DNA of 64,000 nt from Mycobacterium pseudokansasii (lineage in GTDB: Bacteria > Actinomycetota > Actinomycetes > Mycobacteriales > Mycobacteriaceae). A program made the translations under genes and the position numbers. Below, piece after piece: positions 29,173-38,875 of this stretch (its first letter is position 1; each line of letters starts with the position of its first letter). The stretch lies in the NCBI RefSeq assembly GCF_900566075.1, contig NZ_UPHU01000001.1:3038001-3102000 (forward strand). Direction: 5' to 3'. The notes under the pieces are model-generated. The model saw only the letters and a list, made by a program, of their open reading frames with translations. It ran no database searches and was not told the origin of the DNA.

Positions 29173-30153
29173 CCCGAGGCACTGGCCGCTTCGGCCGCCG
29201 ACATGCAGCGATCGGTACAAGCCTGCGGCCAGCCCTTCTTCGGTTTCATCAGCGCGTGCGTCGAGCAAGCACTGGCATTTCTGCGCGGCGACTTCCCCGG
29301 TGCGAAACGGTGGGCCGACATCGCGTTGCGCACCGGCAATTCGTTTGGCGCTGACGGAACCGAAGGCTCGCACGGAGTACAGATGTTCATGATCCGCCGC
29401 GAAACCGGCGGGCTGGACAGATTCGCCGGCTTCGTCGACGGCAGCGAGACCTTCGCCGGCCGCTGGGTCCCCGGCCGGCTGGCGCTGTACACCGAGCTCA
29501 ACTGCGAACGCGGCATGGCCCGTGCCCTGGACCACTTGCTCAACCGCAATCTCGGCGACCACACCGACGAGGCTCAGTGGCCGATGGAGCTGGTGTTCAT
29601 GGTGGAGGCGGTGCACGCACTGCGCCCGTTAGTTGCCCGCTATGCCGGCAAGAACCTGTTGGCGGGCCAGTTCGTAGCGCTGTTCGGTAGCGCCGACCGG
29701 TATCTGGCCCGCATTGCGGCCCAGCGCGGTGACAATCAGGCGGCTGAGCGCCTTTTCGGCACCGCGCTGGAGATGGACCGGCGGATGGGTTCGGTCGTCC
29801 ATGTGAGCGAGACGCTGGCCCGCCAAGCCTTGTTTGCCGCATCGCGCGGGCGAGCCGAGGATGCCCGGCGCCTGGCCGACGGGGCCTGTGCGATCGCCCG
29901 GCCGATCGGTCAGGTGCGGGTTCTTGGCCTGGTGGATTCGTTGCTGATGACGGGGCCGGATGGGCTGACAGACCGGGAGGTCGAAGTATTGCGGCTGCTG
30001 GCAGCGGGATTGAGCAACCGGGCCATCGGAGAACGGCTTTACATCAGTACCAACACAGCCGCCAACCATGTTCGCAGCATTCTGATCAAGACCGGGGCTG
30101 CCAATCGCACGGAGGCGGTGATGTATGCCGCCGACCACCAACTGCTGGGGTGA
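29173..30153 (+). pseudogene. LuxR-family regulator, C-terminal fragment
   Basis: Helical TPR-like sequence (FFGFISACVEQALAFLRGDF, then AALYT-like helices) leads to a complete LuxR helix-turn-helix: GLTDREVEVLRLLAAGLSN, RAIGERLYISTNTAANHVRS, ILIKTGAANRTEAVMYA. It looks like the last 325 residues of a large ATPase/cyclase-LuxR regulator; the N-terminal cyclase and ATPase parts are gone at the junction near 29170. The first internal ATG is 29203. A peptide with a working DNA-binding domain could still be made, but without sensory input. It stops 3 bases before the convergent DUF4242 gene. Confidence 0.82.
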
Positions 30154-30156
30154 CGA

Positions 30157-30426
30157 TCAAATGTCGGTCGACGCGCCGTCCGGCAAGACGCGTTTGCTGA
30201 CCTCGACGATGACATCGGCCGGAAGACCGGCCCGGGAAGCAGCGGTTCGGATCGCCTCCGGTGAGGGTGCTTCGTAGAGGCAATATGTCTTTCGTTTGTC
30301 CGCCGACAGGAACGAATACAGCCAACGAACACCTTCCTCGGCATTGATCCGATTGATGCCATCGGCGACCTCGAAGGTGGGTTCCAGCTTTTCGGCATAG
30401 GTGCGCTCGACCATGAATATCGGCAC
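30157..30426 (-). CDS. DUF4242/SCO4226-like small protein
   Basis: An 89-residue protein starting PIFMVERTYAEKLEP, with VRWLYSFLSADKRKTYCLYE and a C-terminal PSPEAIRTAASRAGLPADVI. This matches the DUF4242 ferredoxin-like fold, whose Streptomyces member SCO4226 binds nickel. Its role here is unknown. The GTG at 30426 lies 5 bases after GGAGG, which settles the start against the upstream frame to 30807. Confidence 0.85.
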   Translation of the reverse strand: MPIFMVERTYAEKLEPTFEVADGINRINAEEGVRWLYSFLSADKRKTYCLYEAPSPEAIRTAASRAGLPADVIVEVSKRVLPDGASTDI

Positions 30427-30586
30427 ACGGCCTCCTTTGCGCCCTTTTCGCTGGCTACGGTCGAACCTGCCCCGCGTCGGTTCATCATACGGCCGCGTTC
30501 GACGGCCAGTTCCGCTGCCGGTGGTAGCGGAATAGCGGGCCTGCTCAAGCTCAACTGCCTTCCGGTGCCGATCGGTTAACCAGACC

Positions 30587-30625
30587 CCGAAAAGGACCCG
30601 AAAAGGACCCGAAAAGGACCCGAAA
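30587..30625. repeat. 11-bp tandem repeat, 3.5 copies
   Basis: The unit ccgaaaaggac occurs three times exactly (30587-30619) and a fourth time in part. It lies in the 406-bp gene-free stretch 30427-30832 between the DUF4242 and esterase genes. Nothing else recognisable is in that stretch apart from the esterase ribosome site. Confidence 0.85.
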
Positions 30626-30832
30626 GACCCTTGCGAATTTGCGGAAGCACATTTATTGACCGACCAGGGGCACAAGCAACTGGTACCCATAGCGCCCGAC
30701 ACACTGCAATAGCGGTATACCCCGTGGTTTGTCGAGTAAACGTGACGAATCCTACTCGTGGCACAGGCAAGTACCTCAGTTTGGTGGTGACCGGCCAGGG
30801 TATTCATTGGCCATCATGAGGAGTTGATCGCA

Positions 30833-31852
30833 ATGGTCACGATAAAGAATCCCCGGCACGCACGGGCGAGGAAGGCGGATGGCCGGCGAATTCACCATCG
30901 CCACAGTCCGCAATCAATTGCCGTCTCACTTGCCACCCGGTTGATCGTGAAGAACGCGGTGCGTGCCTGGGCCATCCAACCGAATCTGCGCTGGCCATTT
31001 GATTACATCGACGGCTTAGCGGGTTTGTTGCCGCGCTTTCGGTCGTCGGCCAGGATTGACCCGGTACGCCTCGACCACTGTGCTGCGGAATGGGTTCGAG
31101 CGCCGGGTGTTTCCCCGACACGGGCAATTCTTTACCTGCATGGCGGAGCCTTCCTCACCTGTGGGCTCAACACCCACCGCTCTCTGGTGTGCCGGTTGTC
31201 GAGGGCCGCGGATGCCGGTGTGCTCAACGTCGGGTACCGCAAGCTGCCGTCGCACCAGATCACCGACGCGATCGAGGATGCGTTGAGCGGCCTCGCCTGG
31301 TTGCAGGATCAAGGCTTCGACGGCGGGCAGGTCGTGGTGGCGGGCGATTCGGCGGGCGGGTACCTGGCGTTCATGACGACGTTGTCGGCGATCCGCAGCC
31401 GCCTCGCGAAGCCGGCCGGCATCGCCACCGTCTCGCCCTTCACCGATCCCGATCCGGCCCGCAAGCTCGCCCACCGCAACGCACGTCGATGTTCGATGTT
31501 CACCTGCGGGGCCCTGTCGATGTTCGCTCGGTATCTGGGCCAGGTGCAGCTTCCACACGAGCGGCCGAAATCCTCACGTCGGGTCGAGTCCCCGGTGGAC
31601 GCCGACCTATCCCCGTTGCCGCCCGTCGCCATCCACGCGAGTTCGGACGAACTGTTGCTGGCCGACGCTGAGCTCATGGCGAAACGGCTCACCGCCGCGG
31701 GAATCCGGTGTGATCTGCACCTGTGGGACGGCCAAATTCACGATTTCCCGCTGGCGGCAGACATCTTGCCGGAAGGCCGGCGGGCCATTCGATACCTCGG
31801 CGACTTCGTCAAAGAGGTCACTGCGCGCATGCCCGCCGCGGCAGCCGGGTAG
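30833..31852 (+). CDS. alpha/beta hydrolase, hormone-sensitive lipase (LipH/LipR) family
   Basis: A 339-residue esterase. It has the oxyanion-hole motif LHGGAF (102-107) and the nucleophile elbow GDSAGG with S173. The acid is probably D272 in ASSDELLLADAE and the base H303 in GQIHDFPL. Spacing and motifs fit the HSL family of mycobacterial Lip proteins, which cleave short to medium acyl esters. There is no signal peptide. The ATG at 30833 is 9 bases after AGGAG; a TTG at 30824 would abut the ribosome site. Its last codons (MPAAAAG and stop) lie in the first unit of a 28-bp tandem repeat. Confidence 0.87.
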   Translation: MVTIKNPRHARARKADGRRIHHRHSPQSIAVSLATRLIVKNAVRAWAIQPNLRWPFDYIDGLAGLLPRFRSSARIDPVRLDHCAAEWVRAPGVSPTRAILYLHGGAFLTCGLNTHRSLVCRLSRAADAGVLNVGYRKLPSHQITDAIEDALSGLAWLQDQGFDGGQVVVAGDSAGGYLAFMTTLSAIRSRLAKPAGIATVSPFTDPDPARKLAHRNARRCSMFTCGALSMFARYLGQVQLPHERPKSSRRVESPVDADLSPLPPVAIHASSDELLLADAELMAKRLTAAGIRCDLHLWDGQIHDFPLAADILPEGRRAIRYLGDFVKEVTARMPAAAAG

Positions 31853-31915
31853 CGCTTAGCCCGCCGCGGCAGCCGGGTAGCGTTTAGCCCGCCGCGGCAG
31901 CCGGGTAGCGTTTAG
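31832..31915. repeat. 28-bp tandem repeat, 3 copies, spanning two convergent gene ends
   Basis: Units at 31832-31859, 31860-31887 and 31888-31915 differ by one base. The first holds the end of the esterase gene; the others are read by the convergent acidic-protein gene in two different frames, since 28 is not a multiple of 3. Confidence 0.93.
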
Positions 31916-32146
31916 CGTGAGCAGCGGTTCATCCAGCTCGTCGTCCATCAGCACCGTTTCCCGCTGCTCCTGCCAGTCGTAGGCCGTCGTCTCGAGCGGC
32001 ACGTCGTCGAGCTGAGACCAGGGCGGGTCGGCTCCGTCAGATCCGCCGGACAGGTCGTCCGACGGAGAGTCCCCGGTCGGCTGCAGTTGTTCAACGGCAT
32101 CGGCGACGGGCACGTCGTCGGGAAAGACATCGTCGCTATTGCCCAT
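31856..32146 (-). CDS. small acidic conserved hypothetical protein
   Basis: A 96-residue protein rich in Asp/Glu (DDVFPDDVPVADAVEQL, then LDDVPLETTAYDWQEQ and VLMDDELDEPLL). There is no membrane segment or known motif. The tail LTLNATRLPRRA followed by KRYPAAAAG is encoded by two copies of a 28-bp repeat read in successive frames, so the last 20 or so residues are probably recent. It is divergent from pknF by 156 bp. The acidic body looks like actinobacterial adaptor or hypothetical proteins of the DUF type, but none is named with confidence. Confidence 0.65.
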   Translation of the reverse strand: MGNSDDVFPDDVPVADAVEQLQPTGDSPSDDLSGGSDGADPPWSQLDDVPLETTAYDWQEQRETVLMDDELDEPLLTLNATRLPRRAKRYPAAAAG

Positions 32147-32302
32147 GGACCCGGGTTACCCGGCGTCTTGGCGTCGAAAACGCGGTAAACCGGGAGCCGG
32201 GCGGCGCGGCACTCGTGTGAATCATCACAGCCGGTAGGTCCTGACCTGGGCGGACACCCACTTCCTCGACCCCTCAACGGCATGGCGAGCTACGATGCCG
32301 CC

Positions 32303-33736
32303 ATGCCGCTCGCCGAAGGTTCGACGTTCGCCGGCTACACCATCGTCCGACAGCTGGGCTCCGGCGGGATGGGCGAGGTCTACCTGGCCCGGCACCCGAG
32401 ACTGCCCCGCCAGGATGCCCTGAAGGTACTCCGGCCGGAGGTGTCCGCCGACACCGAGTACCGGGAACGCTTCAACCGTGAAGCCGACGCCGCGGCTTCA
32501 CTGTGGCATCCGCATATTGTCGCGGTGCACGACCGGGGCGAAACCGACGGCCAGTTGTGGATCGACATGGACTACGTCGACGGTGTGGACGCCGTACGGT
32601 TGCTGCGCGAGCGGTATCCCGACGGGATGCCGGGCCCCGAGGTCACCGCGATCATCACTGCGGTGGCCGAAGCGCTCGACTACGCCCACGAACACAAGCT
32701 GCTGCACCGCGACGTCAAGCCCGCCAACATCCTCATCGCCAAGCCAGACTCCGCAGATCGGCGAATCATGTTGGCCGACTTCGGGATCGCCGGTTGGGTG
32801 GGCGAAGCCAGCGGGTTGACAGCGACCAATATGACCGTGGGCACCGTGTCCTACGCAGCGCCCGAACAGCTGATGGGTCAAGACCTCGACGGCCGGGCCG
32901 ACCAGTACGCCCTGGCAGCGACGGCGTTCCATCTGCTCACCGGCACCCCACCGTTCCAGCACTCCAACCCCGCCGTGGTGATCAGCCAGCACCTCAGCGC
33001 GTCACCCCCGCCGATCGGTGATCGGCTGCCTGCCCTCGCGGACCTCGACCCGGTATTCGCCAAGGCACTGGCCAAAGATCCCAAGGACCGGTATCAGCAC
33101 TGCATCGACTTCGCCCGGGCACTCGGCCATCGGTTGGGCGGCGGTGGCGATACCGACGAAACTCTCGCCCGACCGGTCGCGGTGCCCGTGCCGCCGGCCA
33201 AACGGTCGCTGCAGCGACCAGCCGTGCTGATCCCTGCGGTTCTGGCGATACTGCTGGTCATCGCGATCGCGGTGGCGCTCCGCGAGTTCCAGCGGGCCGA
33301 CGACGAGCGCGCCGTGTCCGCAACGACGTCCGGCTCGCCGGCGACAACCACCACTTCGGCGGCAGCGACTTCCGCTACCCCGACGACGCCGCCGACCACA
33401 CCGTCGACTACCGCGGCGGCACAGACCGAAACCACTACCTCGGCGGCCCCGGCTCCAGTCGTGGTCATCGGCGCCGTCTGCGCACCGCAGGGCAGTACCG
33501 GCGTCACCAAGACCGGGGCGACCGCCTACTGCTCGACCCTGCAGGGCACCAACACGACCATCTGGTCGCTCACCCCGGGCACGGTCGCGAGTCCGACGAT
33601 CACCGCTACCGCGGAACCCACCGAGTCGCCGCTGCCCACCGAGCAGGAATCGCCGATCCGCATCTGCATGCAGCAGACGGGCCAGACCCGCCGTCAATGC
33701 CGCGAGGAGATTCGCCGCAGCAACGGCTGGCCCTGA
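32303..33736 (+). CDS. pknF: Ser/Thr protein kinase PknF
   Basis: A 477-residue protein. The N-terminus [19 protein letters not shown] is almost that of M. tuberculosis PknF. It has glycine loop GSGGMG (19-24), lysine K41, HRD with D137, DFG at 159-161 and activation-loop threonines in [14 protein letters not shown]. One membrane helix lies at about 307-326, followed by a Thr/Ser-rich outer region with a cysteine pair in VCAPQGS and AYCSTLQG. PknF phosphorylates the FHA/ABC exporter Rv1747 in M. tuberculosis; that gene lies 2.5 kb downstream here rather than adjacent. The ATG at 32303 is chosen over 32282 by homology. Confidence 0.92.
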   Translation: MPLAEGSTFAGYTIVRQLGSGGMGEVYLARHPRLPRQDALKVLRPEVSADTEYRERFNREADAAASLWHPHIVAVHDRGETDGQLWIDMDYVDGVDAVRLLRERYPDGMPGPEVTAIITAVAEALDYAHEHKLLHRDVKPANILIAKPDSADRRIMLADFGIAGWVGEASGLTATNMTVGTVSYAAPEQLMGQDLDGRADQYALAATAFHLLTGTPPFQHSNPAVVISQHLSASPPPIGDRLPALADLDPVFAKALAKDPKDRYQHCIDFARALGHRLGGGGDTDETLARPVAVPVPPAKRSLQRPAVLIPAVLAILLVIAIAVALREFQRADDERAVSATTSGSPATTTTSAAATSATPTTPPTTPSTTAAAQTETTTSAAPAPVVVIGAVCAPQGSTGVTKTGATAYCSTLQGTNTTIWSLTPGTVASPTITATAEPTESPLPTEQESPIRICMQQTGQTRRQCREEIRRSNGWP

Positions 33737-33811
33737 TCACCGCGACTACCCATGGACGGCGGTTTCCGCAATCTCGAACGGGCTCGCCACAAGTGCTGTC
33801 GGCGGCGGTGC

Positions 33812-35172
33812 TCAGCTGGCGATGCTCGACATCGCACATCCCATGCTTGAATCCCAGGTACCCGGCAACATCGGCACCGCCAGGCCACTTCCGAACTCGC
33901 TGCTCAATACCGTGAACCCGGCCGGTCGCAGAACGGCCCCATGAGGCGCGGTCCCAGCAAACCTTGAGATCTCGGCGCCCGATTCGGATGCCAGCATCTG
34001 CGACCCGGCTGAAGAACCGGGAGCGCCAGCGTGCGCCACCACCGAGCTCGCCGCTGCGGCCGCATGCGTGGCCGAGCCGGTTGCCGGCGCGGTACCGGCC
34101 GACAGTGCGACTGGTGGGGCGAACCCGCCCATCGACAAGGGAGTTGCAACACCGGTTTGCGGCACAGCCGGTGAAACCCCCACCATTTCCGCCGCCATTG
34201 CGGCACCGCCGAGCAGCTCGCGTGTCGCCTGCACCACCGCCGCAGCTGCGTTGTCGACCGCCCAGTACAGCGTTCCCAGCACTTTCCCCAGGAACACAGC
34301 GGGCTCCTGGACCACCGCCTTCATCCACAGCAGCGTGATATCGAGAAAGAGGAGTACCAGCTGAACTTGGTCCAGCAGCAATACCAGCAGGTCGCTGATG
34401 AGAAGGTTCAGTATCTTCACCATTTGAAGCACATAGCCGGCAAGCAAGACCACGTACGCGACCAGGAGTTGAAGCGGGTCGAAGAGCATGTCAACCCCGA
34501 ACCCGGCCAGCTCGCCGACCAACTGCCATAGCGCCTGGTCCAGCACTTGGGCCAGCGTTCAAGCAGCTGCCAGACTATGTTCCACCAGGGAGGTTTGGGG
34601 GGTGGAGGAAAGCTCCCAACGTGACCGACGTGGTGTTTGACGATGGCGGGGGCCGACGGGGTATGCGGTGCCGCGACCAACGCCGTACCACTGACGGCAG
34701 CGTACACACTCATCGTGACCGCGGCCTGGACCCACATCCGCGCATAGTCGGCCTCGTTGAGCGCAATCGGGATTGCTTTGATCCCAAAGAAACTCGTCGC
34801 CATCAACACCGCGTGAGTGATGTGGTTGGCCGCCAGCTCACCGACGGTCGGCATCGCCGCCAACGCGGAGCTGTAGGCCGCAGCCGCGGTTTCATGCTGG
34901 GCCGCTGCATCCGGGCTGTCGGTGGCGGCCTTCGTCAACCATGCCACGTACGGCAGGTGCGCGGCGGCATAGCTATCGGCGCTTGGACCCTGCCAGTCCG
35001 CAGCCTGCACATCGGCCAGTAAAGCAGTCAATTCGTCTGCCGCGTCGGCATATTCAGTACTCAGGGACATCCACGCGTCCGCGGCAGCCAACAATGGGCC
35101 GGGCCCGGGACCGCTGCTCAACGCCGTCGAATGCACCTCCGGCGGCAACGCCATCCAGATGTGGGCAATCAT
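33812..35172 (-). pseudogene. PPE-PPW family protein, one frameshift
   Basis: From ATG 35172 (GGGAGG six bases before) the protein reads [18 protein letters not shown] with WxG in [17 protein letters not shown] and PPE helices to about residue 190. At 34558-34562 one base is missing (cttgaacgctgg where cttgaagcgctgg is expected). The second frame continues [18 protein letters not shown] through hydrophobic sequence to the C-terminal RFAGTAPHGAVL and PMLPGTW, the GFxGT and PxxPxxW marks of the PPW subfamily. It stands between pknF and the Rv1747-like gene, which are neighbours in M. tuberculosis, so it was inserted there. It may be a pseudogene, or the frameshift may be a sequencing error. Confidence 0.83.
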
Positions 35173-35631
35173 CAAGAACCTCCCGTTATGACCCAAGACG
35201 CCGCCGCGCCATCAACAAGGGCATTCGGCCTCGGTACGGCGAATGCTCTGGCGCGGGAGCGGGCCCCGCCTTGGGTACCACCGCGGATCAAGCACACTTC
35301 TCCTAGCGACCAAGGGTCCCTAGTGTCGATAACCCGCGCACCACTGTGCGGCAATCAAGTCGCGCTCGAAAATTCTTGTCTGGTCATGACTTCCGCGACT
35401 CGGCATAGTGTTGGCGCTGACGACCCGCGTGCCTAGGGTTGATTGATCTCTCGAGTGCCAGAGGGATGGGACAAAGCGCCCGTGGCATCGGCCGGCTTGC
35501 CGCCGGGGTGTGCAATACGCTGCGGCAAAGTCTCAACCTGAGGCAACATGCACAGCGAACCCATAGCCCTTAGACACGCGACGTCCCCGGCTCAACCCAC
35601 TGGGCGCCGATAGCGATGCACAAATCAGCGA
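35173..35631. other. 459-bp gene-free stretch
   Basis: This lies between the PPE-PPW start and the end of a small secreted protein gene. Short forward frames (for example 35131-35436) have no homology. It presumably carries the PPE promoter. No repeat or terminator was recognised. Confidence 0.4.
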
Positions 35632-35937
35632 CTACACACACCCGCTGACGCTGATGCGCCGGCCGACATTGGCGCAGACGTTGACATTCGGCGCCGGGGG
35701 AGGGGGAGGCGGATAGTCTTCCGGCAACGGGGCGTATTCCGACGGCGGCGGTACGTAGGGAGCTACCGCGTCGGCGATGTCGGTGCATCCGCTGACCGAG
35801 ACTCGTCGGCCGGCATTGACGCAGACATCCGCATTCGCTTGGGCGGACGGCGCCATGATGGCGACCACTTCTGGCACGGCGGTGAACGCCAGTGCCGCTG
35901 TCGCTAACACGGCCACGGGCCGCTTACAGGGACGCAT
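35632..35937 (-). CDS. small secreted protein with duplicated CxNxGRRxSVSGC module
   Basis: A 101-residue protein from ATG 35937 (AAGGAG eight bases upstream). The signal peptide is AVLATAALAFTAVPEVVA and cleavage is probably after AQANA. The mature part has two copies of a 15-residue module, DVCVNAGRRVSVSGC and NVCANVGRRISVSGC, joined by a Pro/Tyr-rich linker (YVPPPSEYAPLPEDYPPPP). Each module has two cysteines about ten residues apart, suggesting one disulfide loop per module. The function is unknown. It is divergent from the Rv1747-like gene. Confidence 0.75.
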   Translation of the reverse strand: MRPCKRPVAVLATAALAFTAVPEVVAIMAPSAQANADVCVNAGRRVSVSGCTDIADAVAPYVPPPSEYAPLPEDYPPPPPPAPNVNVCANVGRRISVSGCV

Positions 35938-36213
35938 CGAGATCTCCTTGCTGCTGGCTGGCGCCTGCCCGGCTTTCCCAATCGATCGCGTGGGAATCGT
36001 TAGGCAACGAATTTTATCCGCGTTCTCATGCAACCAGGCACAGGTCGTCCTGCGTGCCGCCGGATTCGACGGCGGATGCCGGGTCTCGTTGACCAATCTC
36101 TCCGTCGCCTGGGCGTTCGGCCCAGCGCACGATGTTCGAACCGATTCCACGCGACGAACACTGATTCGCGTCCTGTTCTGCAGTTGGCGCTGCTGCCGTT
36201 ACAGTTGGTCCCG

Positions 36214-38856
36214 ATGACCCAAACAGTCGCGCCGCCAGTGCTGACCGTGCGATACAACGGAGCTGAGCGCACCTTCGCAGCAGGCCACGATGTCGTTATC
36301 GGCCGTGATCTACGCGCCGACGTCCGTGTCGCGGACCCGCTGATCTCGCGAGTACACCTATTGCTGCGCTTCGACCAGGGCCGCTGGATGGCCATCGACA
36401 ACGGCAGCCTCAACGGCCTCTATGTCAACAACCGCCGCGTACCGGTTGTCGACATCCACGACGGCCAGCGGATCAACATCGGCAATCCCGATGGTCCGGC
36501 ACTGGACTTCGAGGTCGGTCGCCGCCAGCAAGGTTCTGTCGGACGTCCACCACCGACGACGGCGATGCCGGTGCCCCCTATCCCGAGCGGACCCTGGCCG
36601 GCGCACGCTGCGCCGCAGACCGGCGCCCAATGGCAGCCGCACCAGCCGCCACCGCAGCCACAAGCGGCACAGCAGCCACCGCCGACTACCCGGATACCCG
36701 CCCAACCGCCCGGCGGGCCACAGCACGCGCCGCCGTCGGGGCCGCCGCCGCACTACCCGACCGGCGCTCAACCGGTCCGCCCGCAGTCGGGGCCGCAGCC
36801 GGCACCGCAGATTTACCGCCCACCCGCGGCGAGTCCGCCGCCTCCGGTAGCGGTCCGTCCCGGCGGTGAAACGGGCAACATCGCGACGTCGATGATGAAG
36901 ATCCTGCGGCCCGGCAAAGCCGCGGGGGAGTTGCCGCCCGGCTCGTTGCGGATCGGCCGGGCCGACGACAACGACATCGTCATCCCCGAGGTGCTGGCGT
37001 CGCGCCACCACGCCACCCTGGTCCCGACGCCCGGCGGCACCGAGATCCGCGACAACCGCAGCATCAACGGCACTTTCGTCAACGGGGTGCGCGTCGAATC
37101 GGCGCTGCTGCACGACGGCGACGTGGTCACGATCGGCAACATCGATCTGGTTTTCGCCGGCGGCGCGCTGGCGCGCCGCGAAGAGACGTTGCTGGAGACG
37201 CGCACCGGCGGTTTGGATGTGCGCGGGGTGACGTGGACGATCGAGAACAACAACACGCTGCTGGACACCATTTCGTTGACCGCGCGCCCGGGAATGCTCA
37301 CTGCCGTCATCGGTCCCTCCGGGGCGGGTAAGTCGACCTTCGCGCGGTTAGTGGCCGGCTACACGCATCCGACAAGCGGCACGGTGGCGTTCGAGGGCCA
37401 CAACGTGCACGCCGAATACGCCTCGCTGCGAAGCAGGATCGGCATGGTCCCGCAAGACGACGTGGTGCATGGCCAGCTGACCGTCAAACAAGCGCTGATG
37501 TATGCCGCCGAGCTGCGGTTACCGCCCGACACCACCAAGGAAGACCGGGAACAGGTGGTTGCCCGGGTACTCGAGGAACTCGAGATGTCCAAGCATCTCG
37601 AGACCCGGGTCGACAAGCTGTCGGGCGGTCAACGTAAACGAGCCTCGGTAGCGCTGGAACTGCTGACCGGGCCGTCGCTGCTGATCCTCGACGAGCCGAC
37701 GTCGGGCCTGGACCCAGCGCTGGACCGCCAGGTCATGACCATGCTGCGACAGTTGGCCGATGCCGGCCGGGTGGTGCTGGTGGTCACCCATTCGTTGACC
37801 TACCTCGACGTCTGCGACCAGGTGCTGCTGCTCGCCCCCGGCGGCAAGACGGCGTTCTGCGGGCCGCCCAACCAGATCGGCCCGGCCATGGGCACCACCA
37901 ACTGGGCCGACATCTTCAGCACGGTCGCCGACGACCCGGACGGCGCCCAGGCCCGGTATCTGTCGCGCACGGGCCCGCCGCCGCCACCACCGCCGGCCGA
38001 GCAACCCGCCGAGTTGGGCGATCCGTCGCACACCAGCCTGTTTCGGCAGTTCTCCACGATCGCCCGGCGGCAGATCCGGTTGATCGTCTCCGACCGCGGC
38101 TATTTCGTCTTTCTGGCGTTGCTGCCCTTCATCATGGGTTCACTGTCGATGTCGGTACCCGGTGACGTCGGCTTCGGTTTCCCCAATCCGATGGGCAATG
38201 CCCCCAACGAGCCTGGCCAGATCCTGGTGTTGCTCAATGTCGGCGCCGTCTTCATGGGAACCGCACTGACCATCCGTGACCTCATCGGGGAGCGGCCCAT
38301 TTTCCGGCGAGAACAGGCGGTCGGCCTGTCCACCACCGCGTACTTGATCGCCAAGATCTGTGTGTACACCGTGTTCGCGGTGGTCCAATCGGCGATCGTC
38401 ACGATCATCGTGCTGATCGGCAAGGGCGGCCCGACGCAGGGTGCGGTGGCGTTGGGCAAGCCGGGTCTGGAGCTGTTCGCCGACGTCGCGTTGACCTGCG
38501 TCGCCTCGGCGATGCTCGGACTGGCGTTATCGGCTATCGCCAAATCCAATGAACAGATCATGCCGCTGCTGGTGGTCGCGGTCATGTCGCAGCTGGTGTT
38601 CTCCGGCGGCATGATTCCGGTCACCGGGCGTGCCGGTCTCGACCAGATGTCTTGGGCCACACCGGCGCGCTGGGGATTTGCGGCCTCGGCGTCCACCGTC
38701 GACCTGATCAAGTTGGTGCCCGGCCCGCTGACTCCCAAGGATTCGCACTGGCATCACACGCCCGGCGCGTGGTGGTTCGACATGGGCATGCTGGCCGTGA
38801 TCAGCGTTGCCTACCTGTGCTTCGTGCGGTGGAAGATCCGCCTGCCACGCGGCTGA
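36214..38856 (+). CDS. FHA-ABC exporter, Rv1747-like
   Basis: An 880-residue protein with two FHA domains (about 25-100, with GRDLRADVRVADPLISRVH; about 246-312, with IGRADDNDIVIPEVLASRHH) joined by a Pro/Gln-rich linker. A nucleotide-binding domain has Walker A GPSGAGKST (about 367), signature LSGGQRKR (about 470) and Walker B LLILDEP (about 490). From about 630 to the end lies an ABC-2 type membrane domain with six helices. M. tuberculosis Rv1747 has the same plan, is phosphorylated by PknF on the linker, and has been linked to export of phosphatidylinositol mannosides. Both FHA domains keep the phosphothreonine-binding R, S and H residues. The start ATG is preceded by no strong ribosome site. 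Confidence 0.92.
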   Translation: MTQTVAPPVLTVRYNGAERTFAAGHDVVIGRDLRADVRVADPLISRVHLLLRFDQGRWMAIDNGSLNGLYVNNRRVPVVDIHDGQRINIGNPDGPALDFEVGRRQQGSVGRPPPTTAMPVPPIPSGPWPAHAAPQTGAQWQPHQPPPQPQAAQQPPPTTRIPAQPPGGPQHAPPSGPPPHYPTGAQPVRPQSGPQPAPQIYRPPAASPPPPVAVRPGGETGNIATSMMKILRPGKAAGELPPGSLRIGRADDNDIVIPEVLASRHHATLVPTPGGTEIRDNRSINGTFVNGVRVESALLHDGDVVTIGNIDLVFAGGALARREETLLETRTGGLDVRGVTWTIENNNTLLDTISLTARPGMLTAVIGPSGAGKSTFARLVAGYTHPTSGTVAFEGHNVHAEYASLRSRIGMVPQDDVVHGQLTVKQALMYAAELRLPPDTTKEDREQVVARVLEELEMSKHLETRVDKLSGGQRKRASVALELLTGPSLLILDEPTSGLDPALDRQVMTMLRQLADAGRVVLVVTHSLTYLDVCDQVLLLAPGGKTAFCGPPNQIGPAMGTTNWADIFSTVADDPDGAQARYLSRTGPPPPPPPAEQPAELGDPSHTSLFRQFSTIARRQIRLIVSDRGYFVFLALLPFIMGSLSMSVPGDVGFGFPNPMGNAPNEPGQILVLLNVGAVFMGTALTIRDLIGERPIFRREQAVGLSTTAYLIAKICVYTVFAVVQSAIVTIIVLIGKGGPTQGAVALGKPGLELFADVALTCVASAMLGLALSAIAKSNEQIMPLLVVAVMSQLVFSGGMIPVTGRAGLDQMSWATPARWGFAASASTVDLIKLVPGPLTPKDSHWHHTPGAWWFDMGMLAVISVAYLCFVRWKIRLPRG

Positions 38857-38875
38857 TTGTGACCGGTAGGGCGAC

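Noticed and set aside
30587..30625. Riboswitch or origin-like iterons
   Set aside because: Only three and a half 11-bp units, no flanking AT-rich region or partner gene; treated as a simple tandem repeat.
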